Shown here: positions 25,221 to 32,599 of the stretch, piece by piece
Layout of the letters: each line of letters begins with the position of its first letter
How positions within the stretch are numbered: the first letter of the stretch is position 1
The notes under the pieces: generated by a model
What the model saw: the letters and a program-made list of their open reading frames with translations, nothing else
What the model was told of the DNA's origin: nothing
Databases searched by the model: none
Assembly (NCBI GenBank): GCA_029210625.1
Contig: JARGFU010000014.1
Span: forward strand, 144,400-194,880
Length of the DNA: 50,481 nt
Direction: 5' to 3'
Source: Deltaproteobacteria bacterium
GTDB lineage: Bacteria; Myxococcota; Myxococcia; SLRQ01
Position numbers and translations under genes: made by a program

Positions 25221-26573
25221 ATGCGAGTGCTCGTCGTCCAGACCAACACCTATCCCCTGCTGGGACCCACGCCGCTCGGGGCCGCGCTGGTGGCGATGCG
25301 CCTGGAGCAGGCGGGTCACGACGTCCGCTTCGTCGATCTCATGTACGAGGAGCGGCCCACCGAGACCGCCCTGCGCGCCGCCAGCGAGCACGCGCCCGAG
25401 CTCTGCTGCTTCTCGATCCGCAACCGGGACAACATGAGCCCGAGCCGCTACTTCGATCCCATCCCCTCCATCGGGGAGCTCGTCCGGGAGGTGAAGGCGG
25501 CCACCGGCGCGCCGGCCCTGATCGGCGGCGCGGCCTTCACCACCTTCCCGGCGCAGATCCTCGAGGCGGTGGCGGCCGACTACGGCCTCGCCGGAGACGA
25601 CCTCGAGCCCATCGCTCACCTGGTCGAGTCCCTGGCCGCGGGCGAGGCGGACCTCGAGACGCCGGGGCTGGTCTGGCGCGACGACGCGGGAGCGATCCAC
25701 CAGAACCCCTACCGCCTCGTGGGCTACGCCGGCGTGCGCTTCGACTGCCACCGCTTCCTCGACTTCGATCGCTACCGGAAGGGCTACTGGCAAGCCGCGG
25801 TGGTCACCCGCACCGGCTGCCCCGAGCAGTGCCTCTACTGCGACACCCACGTGACCTTCGGCGACCGCTTCCGCCTGCGCGATCCGGCCCTCGTGGCCGA
25901 GGAGCTGCTGGCCCTCAAGCGCACGGGCAAGGTGCGGAGCGTCTTCCTCGTCGACGACGGCTTCAACCGCCCGCTCGATCACGCGAAGGAGGTGTTGCGA
26001 GAGATCCTGCGCCAGGGCGCCCAGCTCACCCTCCAGTCGATCTTCGACCCCGGCGAGGCCGACCGGGAGTTCTTCGAGCTCTTCCGCCGGGCGGGCGGCC
26101 TGATGGTCACGGTCTTCGCGGAGAGCCTCTCGGATCCGGTCCTCGCCGCGCTGAAGAAGCCCTTCGGCTACGCAGAGATCGAGCGCGACTGCGCCGAGCT
26201 CCGCCGCGCCGGCATCGCCGCGATGATCATGCCCACCTTCGGCAGCCCGGGAGAGACCCGCGAGACCGTCGACGAGACCCTCGCGCGGCTGCCGCGGCTG
26301 AAGGCCAGCTACGTCGACTTCTCCATCGGCTGGCGCCTGCAGCCGAAGACCGGGCTCTTCGCTCGGGCGGTGGAGGAGGGCCTCGTCGAGGCCGACGACG
26401 ACCTCTTCGCGCCCCACTTCTACGTCTCGCCCCGGGTCGAGGCGAGCTGGATCGAGGAGCGGATCCGCCGCTATCGACGTCGTCACCCCCTGCGTCACCT
26501 GCGCATGGCGCCGATGATCTGGCGGACGGTCACCGAGCGGCCCTGGAGACGGGGCCCCGAGCTTCCCGCCTAG
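25221..26573 (+). CDS. Radical SAM protein with N-terminal B12-binding-like domain
   Basis: The 450-residue cytosolic protein starts MRVLVVQTNTYPLLGPTPLG, a Rossmann-like B12-binding-type domain (about 1-150) that lacks the DxHxxG cobalamin-ligand motif. The radical SAM core has Cys200, Cys204 and Cys207 in CPEQCLYC, binding a 4Fe-4S cluster. The ESLSDPVLAALKKPFGY and GSPGETRET segments are typical of the MiaB/B12-radical SAM superfamily. The substrate is unknown and no biosynthetic cluster surrounds it. It is preceded by a TAGAGT box and followed by a convergent TPR gene 32 bp away. Confidence 0.88.
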   Translation: MRVLVVQTNTYPLLGPTPLGAALVAMRLEQAGHDVRFVDLMYEERPTETALRAASEHAPELCCFSIRNRDNMSPSRYFDPIPSIGELVREVKAATGAPALIGGAAFTTFPAQILEAVAADYGLAGDDLEPIAHLVESLAAGEADLETPGLVWRDDAGAIHQNPYRLVGYAGVRFDCHRFLDFDRYRKGYWQAAVVTRTGCPEQCLYCDTHVTFGDRFRLRDPALVAEELLALKRTGKVRSVFLVDDGFNRPLDHAKEVLREILRQGAQLTLQSIFDPGEADREFFELFRRAGGLMVTVFAESLSDPVLAALKKPFGYAEIERDCAELRRAGIAAMIMPTFGSPGETRETVDETLARLPRLKASYVDFSIGWRLQPKTGLFARAVEEGLVEADDDLFAPHFYVSPRVEASWIEERIRRYRRRHPLRHLRMAPMIWRTVTERPWRRGPELPA

Positions 26574-26605
26574 GGGCTCGCAGCTCCCGGCTCCGCCCCT
26601 CGGGG

Positions 26606-27514
26606 CTACCTCCCCTTCTTCCCCTTCTTGCTCTTCTTCAGCAGCGCCTGGGTCTCCTGCATCCTCGCCTCGGCCTCGACGAGGAAGGGGTGATCCGCGG
26701 GCAGGGTCGCCCGCCGGATCTTCAGGCAGCGGGTGAGGAGAGCCTTCGCCTTCGCCGGGCGGTTCTCGTCGAGCTCGATCCCCGAGAGGTTGAAGAGCAC
26801 GGTGGCGACGTAGGGGTGATCGCGCCCGAGGGTCTGCTCGCGCAGGCTCAGGGCGAGGCCGTACTCGCGGCGCGCGCATTTGCGATCCTTGCGGCGCTGG
26901 CAGAGGTTGCCCAGGCCGTTGCGGATGAAGGCCTCCTGCTCGGGGTCCTTCAGCTGGTGGTAGATCGCCAGACCCTCCCGGTAGAGCGGCTCGGCCTCGT
27001 CGTCCCGCTTCTGGTACTCCAGGTTCAGCGCGAGGTTGGTCAGGGCGCGCGCGACGGCGGCGCCCGGCGGCTGCTCCAGCTCCTTCCAGCGCCCGAGCAG
27101 CGAGCGGAAGTGGACCTCGGCGTCGGCGAACTTGCCGTCGTAGTCGTCGGCGATGGCCAGGGACTCCAGGGCCTCGAGGGTGGTCTGGGCGTTCGGCCCC
27201 GCGACCTTCTCCTCGTGCGCGAGGGAGGCCTTGAGGTGGGTGCGCGCCTCCTCGAGCTTGCGCTGCTCGAGGTAGACCGCGCCCAGGGCGTAGTTCACGT
27301 CCGAGATGGCCTGGGGGTCGCCCTCGGCCTCGGCCAGCACCAGGGCCTTCTTCAGCTTCTCGGCGGCCTGGTCGAACTGGCCCGCCCGGTGGTCCTGCTC
27401 CGCGGCGTCGTGGAGGGACTGCCAGGTCTCGGCCGCCGACAGGGCGCGGGGCGCAGCCGCCACCACGAGGAGGAGCGCGAGAGAGAGGCAACGGAGCGCG
27501 GCGGGAGCGTGCAT
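26606..27514 (-). CDS. Exported TPR protein
   Basis: The 302-residue protein has a signal peptide ending near RALSAAE. About six TPR units of the kinesin-light-chain style follow (AVYLEQRKLEEARTHLKASL, LALNLEYQKRDDEAEPLYRE, GLNP-like spacing) over residues 30-285. It ends in a lysine-rich tail (LLKKSKKGKKGR). AAGGAG lies 4-5 nt before the ATG. It is probably a periplasmic protein-binding scaffold. The next gene upstream on the same strand ends 32 bp away, so an operon is possible. Confidence 0.85.
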   Translation of the reverse strand: MHAPAALRCLSLALLLVVAAAPRALSAAETWQSLHDAAEQDHRAGQFDQAAEKLKKALVLAEAEGDPQAISDVNYALGAVYLEQRKLEEARTHLKASLAHEEKVAGPNAQTTLEALESLAIADDYDGKFADAEVHFRSLLGRWKELEQPPGAAVARALTNLALNLEYQKRDDEAEPLYREGLAIYHQLKDPEQEAFIRNGLGNLCQRRKDRKCARREYGLALSLREQTLGRDHPYVATVLFNLSGIELDENRPAKAKALLTRCLKIRRATLPADHPFLVEAEARMQETQALLKKSKKGKKGR

Positions 27515-27546
27515 GCGCTCCTTATCCCACAGGCTCCCGCCGGGGG

Positions 27547-28539
27547 TCAGCGCCGCGGCACCAGGTAATAGGTGCGGGTGGAGAGGCTCCGATCGGACCA
27601 GCGCAGCTTGTAGTCGATCTCCTGGCCCAGGTCGTAGGTGTGCACCCCCTCCCCGGCGACGCGGGCGATCATCTCGAGGTGGGTGAGGTTGCCGAGCCCC
27701 TCGCGGCGCGCCTCCTCGACGTAGGCGTGCTGCAGGCCCCGGTAGATGCCCGCGTGGATCCCGCCGAAGTGGTAGGCGAGGTCCTCCTCGCCGCGCCGCG
27801 CGAAGAGCACCCGGAACGCGCCCGCGGGGAGCAGCCGCGCGCCCATGTGCTCGTAGAAGGTCCGCATCGGCCCCTCGCCGATCCCCAGGCGCATCATGCC
27901 CTTCCAGGAGCGGGCCTCGACGGCCTGGATGCGCTCGTAGACCTCGGGCCAGCTCGCGCCCTCCGCGGCGCCCACGAACTCGACGCCCGCGGCCTCGGCC
28001 TTGCGGCGGGCGCGCTCGAGGCTGCGGCGCAGCCCGGCGCCGCGGCGCGAGAGGAAGGCCTCCCGGCCGCCGCGCAGGTCGGCGCGGGCGCGGCCGGTGG
28101 CCTGCCCGGGGAGGAGCTGCGCCTGCCCGGCGAGGGCCTCGACCAGGGCGCGGAAGAAGGCCTCGTCGTCGGGGAGCCCCGGCAGGAAGGCCAGCCCGAC
28201 GACCCCTCGCTCGCAGAGGGCTCGCCCGGCCTCCGCGGCGGCCTCCGCCATCCCCTCCCCGGCGATGCCCGAGCCGAAGCCCCACATCGGCTCGAGGGGG
28301 TGGACGATCTTGCGGTAGCTCGGGTGCTCGCGCTCGAGGAGGAGGGCGAGCCCGTGCTCCCCCTCGCCGAAGAGCAGCCGCCCCTCGGGCGCGAAGGCCA
28401 GGTGCGCCGGCACCGCCCAGCGGGTGGAGGAGCAGAAGTCGTCGATCCCCGGGCTGCGCTGGACCAGCGCGTCCCAGCGACGGGCGAGCTCGCTGCCCGG
28501 CGCGAGCGCGCTGCTGTCGGGGAGGGACCGGAGCTTCAC
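27547..28539 (-). CDS. CelD/BcsL-like GNAT acetyltransferase
   Basis: The protein has 330 residues from GTG 28539. It resembles the PF13480 (Acetyltransf_6) family: two GNAT-like halves, with RGGREAFLSRRGAGLRRSLERA in the middle and WKGMMRLGIGEGPMRTFYEH, GGIHAGIYRGLQHAY and TYDLGQEIDYKLRW in the second. Such proteins acylate or transfer aminoacyl groups in exopolysaccharide or peptidoglycan pathways. A TTG at 28557 would add six residues. The divergent methyltransferase gene begins 47 bp away. No polysaccharide operon is seen here. Confidence 0.8.
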   Translation of the reverse strand: MKLRSLPDSSALAPGSELARRWDALVQRSPGIDDFCSSTRWAVPAHLAFAPEGRLLFGEGEHGLALLLEREHPSYRKIVHPLEPMWGFGSGIAGEGMAEAAAEAGRALCERGVVGLAFLPGLPDDEAFFRALVEALAGQAQLLPGQATGRARADLRGGREAFLSRRGAGLRRSLERARRKAEAAGVEFVGAAEGASWPEVYERIQAVEARSWKGMMRLGIGEGPMRTFYEHMGARLLPAGAFRVLFARRGEEDLAYHFGGIHAGIYRGLQHAYVEEARREGLGNLTHLEMIARVAGEGVHTYDLGQEIDYKLRWSDRSLSTRTYYLVPRR

Positions 28540-28571
28540 TCGCCCATGGTGCCCCAATCCGCCTCTGGAAG

Positions 28572-28577
28572 TAGAGT
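28572..28577 (+). promoter_or_regulatory. Putative -10 box TAGAGT for leaderless methyltransferase transcript
   Basis: TAGAGT ends 9 nt before the ATG at 28587. The bases between have no Shine-Dalgarno, and the TAG is not a stop codon of another gene, which makes this one of the cleaner cases. Confidence 0.5.
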
Positions 28578-28586
28578 CCGCCGACG

Positions 28587-29243
28587 ATGCGCAGCGCCGC
28601 CGACCACGAGAGCTTCGTCCGGGAGAACGCCGCCCCGACCCCCGCGCCCCTGGTGCCGGAGCTCTCTCTCTACCTCGCCACCGAGCTGACGCCCCTCTGG
28701 GAGGCCACCGAGGCCTGGCTCGAGCGCGAGCAGCTCCCCCCTCCCTACTGGGCCTTCTGCTGGCCAGGCTCCGCGGCCCTCGCCCGGCTGGTGCTCGACC
28801 AGCCCTCGCTGGTGGAGGGCCGGCGGGTCCTCGACTTCGCCGCGGGCTGCGGGGTCGCCGCCCTGGCCGCCGCCTCCTCGGGGGCGCGCCGGGTGCTCGC
28901 CGCCGAGATCGATCCCTTCGCCTCGGCCGCCACCCGGGTGAACGCCGCGCTCAACGGCCTGCAGGTCGAGACCACCGACGAGGACCTGGTGGGCCGGCCC
29001 CTGCCGGAGTTCGACCTCATCCTGGCCGGCGACGTCTGCTACGAGAAGCCGATGGCCGCGGCGGTCACCGGCTGGCTGGAGCAGCTCGCCCGCCGGGGCG
29101 CCGAGGTGCTGCTCGCCGACCCCGGCCGGGCCTACCCGCCCCGCCGGGGCCTGATCGAGCGGGCCAGCTACACCGTACCGACCCTGCTCGAGCTCGAGGA
29201 TCACGAGTCCAAGGAGACCCGGGTCTTCCAGCTGCTGCCCTGA
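28587..29243 (+). CDS. ETFB-lysine-methyltransferase-like protein
   Basis: The 218-residue cytosolic protein is a class I SAM methyltransferase with motif I RVLDFAAGCGVAAL (80-93), acidic motif II AAEIDP and DLILAGDVCYE. The LPPPYWAFCWPGSAALAR stretch and DPGRAYPPRRGL match ETFBKMT (METTL20), which methylates lysines of the electron-transfer flavoprotein beta subunit. Bacterial homologues do the same. A related small-molecule or protein target is possible. No etfAB genes are in the window. It is convergent with the barrel protein gene, with 1 nt between stops. Confidence 0.85.
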   Translation: MRSAADHESFVRENAAPTPAPLVPELSLYLATELTPLWEATEAWLEREQLPPPYWAFCWPGSAALARLVLDQPSLVEGRRVLDFAAGCGVAALAAASSGARRVLAAEIDPFASAATRVNAALNGLQVETTDEDLVGRPLPEFDLILAGDVCYEKPMAAAVTGWLEQLARRGAEVLLADPGRAYPPRRGLIERASYTVPTLLELEDHESKETRVFQLLP

Positions 29244-29244
29244 T

Positions 29245-31548
29245 CTACATCCCGTCCCAGAGGCGGATGTCGAGGAGGGCGACCAGCTCGAGGTCGGGCT
29301 TGCCCGGATCGACGTTGCGCATCTCGGAGCCGGCGCCGAAGGAGGTCCAGCGGCTGCGGGCCCGCAGGTCGAAGTTCACTCCGCGGCCCAGCTTCAAGGC
29401 CAGACCGGCGCCGGCGAAGGGGCCGCCGAGGGTGGCGGTGGTGCCGTCCTCCCACCAGTCGGGGTGGTTGCGGTGGCGCAGGGAGGCGCCGAGGCCCGCC
29501 TCGGCGTAGGGGGTGACGGGACCGAGAGGGAGGCGCAGCTCGAGGCCGAGGTGCGCGGGGAGGTCGTAGCCCGAGCGCTGCCCCATCTCGAGGGCGAGGG
29601 AGTCGGCGCCGTAGTAGGCCACGCCGGCCTCGACGGCGAGGAGGGCCCCGAGCTCCTTCTTCCAGGTGCCCGCCACGCCCCACTCGGCCCACTGGATCCC
29701 CCGGGCCTCTTCACCGGCCAGGATGCCGAAGCCCAGGCCGAGGTAGGTGCCCCGGTGCCGGCGGCGCGCCATCGGGCGGGGCCGGTGGGGGGTCGAGACC
29801 ACCGCGGTCTCGCTGTAGCTGGCGCCGAGGTCCTCCGAGACCGCGCCCTGGTACGAGGCCGAGACGCTCCCGCTGGAGGCGTACGCGGCGCTCGCGCCGA
29901 GGTCGTAGTGGGTCGAGCCGGAGGACTCCTCGCGGTAGCCGTAGTCGGCGGCCACCGAGGTGTCGGTCACGAAGATCGATCCGGGCTCGTAGATCGGCTG
30001 GGCCGGGGTCGTGTCCACGAAGACCAGGGGCGGCTCGGAGGGCGGCACGTGGGTGTCCACGTCGACCCAGACGTCCACGTCGGTCTCGGTGGTCACGACG
30101 ACCGGATCCCGGGGGTAGTCGGGGTAGGCCGGATAGGCCGGGGTCGCCGGGTAGGCGGGCTCGGCCGGGTAGGAGGGATAGGAGGGGTAGCTCGGATAGT
30201 CCGGGTAGGCCGGGGTCGCCGGGTGCGCGGGCCAGGCCGGGGTGGCGGGCGTCGCCGGGGTGGCGGGCGTCGCCGGGGTGGCGGGCGTCGCCGGGGTGGC
30301 GGGTGTCGCCGGGGTGGCGGGCGTCGCCGGGGTGGCGGGCGTCGCCGGGCGGCCGGGGGTCACCGGGCGGCCGGGGCCCCAGGGATCGACGGGGTTCCCG
30401 TGGTTGCCGTTGTTGCCATGGTTCCCGTTGTTGCCGTTGTTGCCGTTGTTGCCGCGGTCCGGGCAGTTGGCCCGGCGCCCGTGGAGGAAGCCGAGGCCGC
30501 CGCCCACGCCCGCATGCCGACCGCAGTCGTCGAGGGCGGTCTGATCGTGCCCGACGGCCCGGCCGCGGGGCTGGTTCTCCTGCCGCTCGCGGGCGGCGCG
30601 GGCTTCGCGCTCCACGCGCTCCCGGGCCTCTCGATCGGCTTGCGCCCGCTGCGCCCGATCGAGGGCATCCCGGGCGGCCTGCGCCCGGCGGTCGTTCTCG
30701 GCGCGCTCGCGAGCCTCTCGCTCGGCGCGGGCCTGCTCGGCGCGCGCGTTGCGCTCCCGGGCCTCCCGCTCGGCGCGGGCCTGCTCGGCGCGCGCGCTAC
30801 GGTCCCGGGCGTCCCGCTCGGCCTGCTCCCGGCGTGACCGCTCGGCGGCCTCGCGCATCGACCGATCCCGCGCCTCTCGCTCGGCGCGCTCCCGGGTGGC
30901 TCGCTCGGCGGCCTCGCGCATCGCCCGGTCCCGGGCCTCCTGCTCCTGGCGAGCCCGCGCGGCTCGATCGGCGGCCTCCCGGACCTGCCGGGCCCGCTCG
31001 CGCTCGGCCTGCTCCCGGGCGGCGCGCTCCGCACGATCGCGGGCCTCTCGCTCGGCGCGCTCGCGCGCGGCCCGCTCGGCGGCCTGCTGCGCGGCGCGGT
31101 TGCGGGCCTCCTGCTCGGCGCGGGCGCGGGCCTGGGCCTCGGCCTGCTGGCGGGCGGCGCGCTCGGCGGACTGCCTCGCCGCCTGCTCCTGGCGCTGGCG
31201 CTCCGCTCGGCTGCGAGCCTCCTGCTCGGCGCGAGCGCGAGCCTCCCGCTCGGCGCGATCGCGGGCGGCCTGGGCGGAGGCCTCGCGGGCCGCGCGGGCC
31301 CGGGCCTCCTGCTCGGCGCGGGCGCGGGCCTGAGCCTCGGCCTGGGCGCGGGCCTGGGCGACCGCCTGCTCGCGCCGGACCGCCTCGGCCTTCGCCCGCT
31401 CCTTCTTCTCCTTCGCCTCTCGCTCTTCCCGGGTCTCGTCGCGGTCCGCCGCCCGGGCGGGCCTGACACCGCGGCCCTGGGCGAGGGCGGGGGAAGCGAG
31501 GGAGAGGGCGAGGGAGGCGAGCAGCAGGGGGAAGAGCTTCGTACGCAT
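29245..31548 (-). CDS. Envelope protein: long charged helix, PAT/Tyr-Pro repeats and C-terminal beta-barrel
   Basis: The 767-residue protein has four parts. A signal peptide ends near ASPALAQ. About 280 residues of RAEREARERA-type sequence, made almost only of Arg, Ala, Glu and Gln, form a single helix or coiled coil. An Asn-Gly run (about 365-385) and a PAT/ATP repeat pass into Tyr-Pro repeats (PDYPSYPSYPS) to about residue 480. The last 170 residues (TYLGLGFGILAGEE ... LVALLDIRLWDGM) show alternating hydrophobic strands and look like an 8-stranded outer-membrane barrel. GAAGGAAA lies before the ATG. The arrangement suggests a tether spanning the periplasm or reaching outside. No family is recognised as a whole. 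Confidence 0.8.
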   Translation of the reverse strand: MRTKLFPLLLASLALSLASPALAQGRGVRPARAADRDETREEREAKEKKERAKAEAVRREQAVAQARAQAEAQARARAEQEARARAAREASAQAARDRAEREARARAEQEARSRAERQRQEQAARQSAERAARQQAEAQARARAEQEARNRAAQQAAERAARERAEREARDRAERAAREQAERERARQVREAADRAARARQEQEARDRAMREAAERATRERAEREARDRSMREAAERSRREQAERDARDRSARAEQARAEREARERNARAEQARAEREARERAENDRRAQAARDALDRAQRAQADREARERVEREARAARERQENQPRGRAVGHDQTALDDCGRHAGVGGGLGFLHGRRANCPDRGNNGNNGNNGNHGNNGNHGNPVDPWGPGRPVTPGRPATPATPATPATPATPATPATPATPATPATPATPATPAWPAHPATPAYPDYPSYPSYPSYPAEPAYPATPAYPAYPDYPRDPVVVTTETDVDVWVDVDTHVPPSEPPLVFVDTTPAQPIYEPGSIFVTDTSVAADYGYREESSGSTHYDLGASAAYASSGSVSASYQGAVSEDLGASYSETAVVSTPHRPRPMARRRHRGTYLGLGFGILAGEEARGIQWAEWGVAGTWKKELGALLAVEAGVAYYGADSLALEMGQRSGYDLPAHLGLELRLPLGPVTPYAEAGLGASLRHRNHPDWWEDGTTATLGGPFAGAGLALKLGRGVNFDLRARSRWTSFGAGSEMRNVDPGKPDLELVALLDIRLWDGM
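30239..30346 (-). repeat. 18-bp minisatellite, six units (encodes PAT repeats)
   Basis: Six tandem copies of ggggtggcgggcgtcgcc lie on the plus strand, with one C-to-T change in copy four. The first unit is two bases degenerate at its left edge. They encode the Ala-Thr-Pro repeats of the barrel protein. A second short repeat (ccgttgttg units, about 30396-30452) encodes the Asn-Gly run. Near identity suggests copy number changes by slippage. Confidence 0.85.
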
Positions 31549-31714
31549 GGGGTTTCCTTCTTTCGGCCCGGTCTGACGCACGCCGCCATGGATGCTTCAA
31601 ATCCGGCGCGGCTCTCCCCTGCGAAAAACCGTTGGACAGGGCTCCCGGCCAATCCCAACTTCTTCTGTGCCGCCGAGGGGGCGGTGCAAGTCATTGAAAT
31701 CAGGGGAGGGACCC

Positions 31715-32599
31715 ATGTCACCACGCAGCACGATCCAGCTTCTCGCTTCCGTCCTCATCACCACCACGGCCTGCGGCGGACCCGAGGAAGTCGTCCCGCT
31801 CACCGACCCCCTCCACGAGTGCCAGAGCTACGCGCCCAGCACCGTCTCCCGCGCCGTCCCCGGGCGCTACCTCGACAGCAACGACGAGCAGCAGGTGATC
31901 CTCACCGCACCGGAAGACCTCGGCGGAGGCTTCATCGAGCTGGTGCTCACCACCGAGAGCCCCCCCCTGAGCCCGGGCTTCATCGTCCGGGCCGAGGGGG
32001 ACACCGCCGGCGCGATCATCGCCGCCAACGCGGTGGGCACCGCCGACCCGACCACCATGCGGGGCGGCTTCTCGGCGGCGCCCGGTCAGCGCTACGTCGT
32101 GGTCATCACCCAGGGCCTCGGCGCGCCGGCCGGCGAGTACCCGGTGAAGTTCAACCTCGACTACACCTTCACCGGCACCATGGACTGCTACGAGGGCAAC
32201 GACAGCCCGGAGACCGCCAAGGTCGTCCCCGTGGCCACCACCATCCAGGCCCACGCCATGGCGGGCTACACGGCCAACCGCCTCACTGCGACCCCCTACG
32301 ACGACTGGTACCGCTTCACCCTCAACCGGGGCGCCAAGCTCGAGGCCGCGCTGGTCGCGGCGCCGGGCGGTCACCGGATGCGGATCCGCTTCTGGGGCGA
32401 GGACGGCGTCACCCAGCTCGCCGCCGAGGGCGGCACCCGCGGAGGCGAGATCTTCACCGTGGGCAACACCTTCGGGCTCGGCACCTTCCTCATGAGCGTG
32501 GAGGTGGCCGATCCCGAGCCGGCCGACTGGGAGGGCGACGGCGACGCGCCCACCTTCTGGTCGATGCCCTACACGGTCGAGCTGCGCGAGGTGCTCTAG
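31715..32599 (+). CDS. Lipoprotein with two PPC-like domains
   Basis: The 294-residue product starts MSPRSTIQLLASVLI with a lipobox Cys in TTTACGG. Two beta-sandwich halves follow. The second has DCYEGNDSPETAKVV, then DDWYRFTLNRGAKLEA, the signature order of bacterial pre-peptidase C-terminal (PPC) domains; the first is similar but weaker. GGGGAGGG is 3-10 nt before the ATG. No catalytic domain is present, so it may bind partners at the outer membrane. It is convergent with the caspase gene; the two stops share CTAG at 32596-32599. Confidence 0.8.
   Translation: MSPRSTIQLLASVLITTTACGGPEEVVPLTDPLHECQSYAPSTVSRAVPGRYLDSNDEQQVILTAPEDLGGGFIELVLTTESPPLSPGFIVRAEGDTAGAIIAANAVGTADPTTMRGGFSAAPGQRYVVVITQGLGAPAGEYPVKFNLDYTFTGTMDCYEGNDSPETAKVVPVATTIQAHAMAGYTANRLTATPYDDWYRFTLNRGAKLEAALVAAPGGHRMRIRFWGEDGVTQLAAEGGTRGGEIFTVGNTFGLGTFLMSVEVADPEPADWEGDGDAPTFWSMPYTVELREVL

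Noticed and set aside
26572-26600. Intrinsic terminator between the radical SAM and TPR genes
   Set aside because: AGGGGC and GCCCCT can pair but the stem is 6 bp with a 17-nt loop and no T-run follows.
30239-30346. CRISPR array
   Set aside because: The repeats are contiguous 18-bp units without spacers and lie in frame within a coding region.
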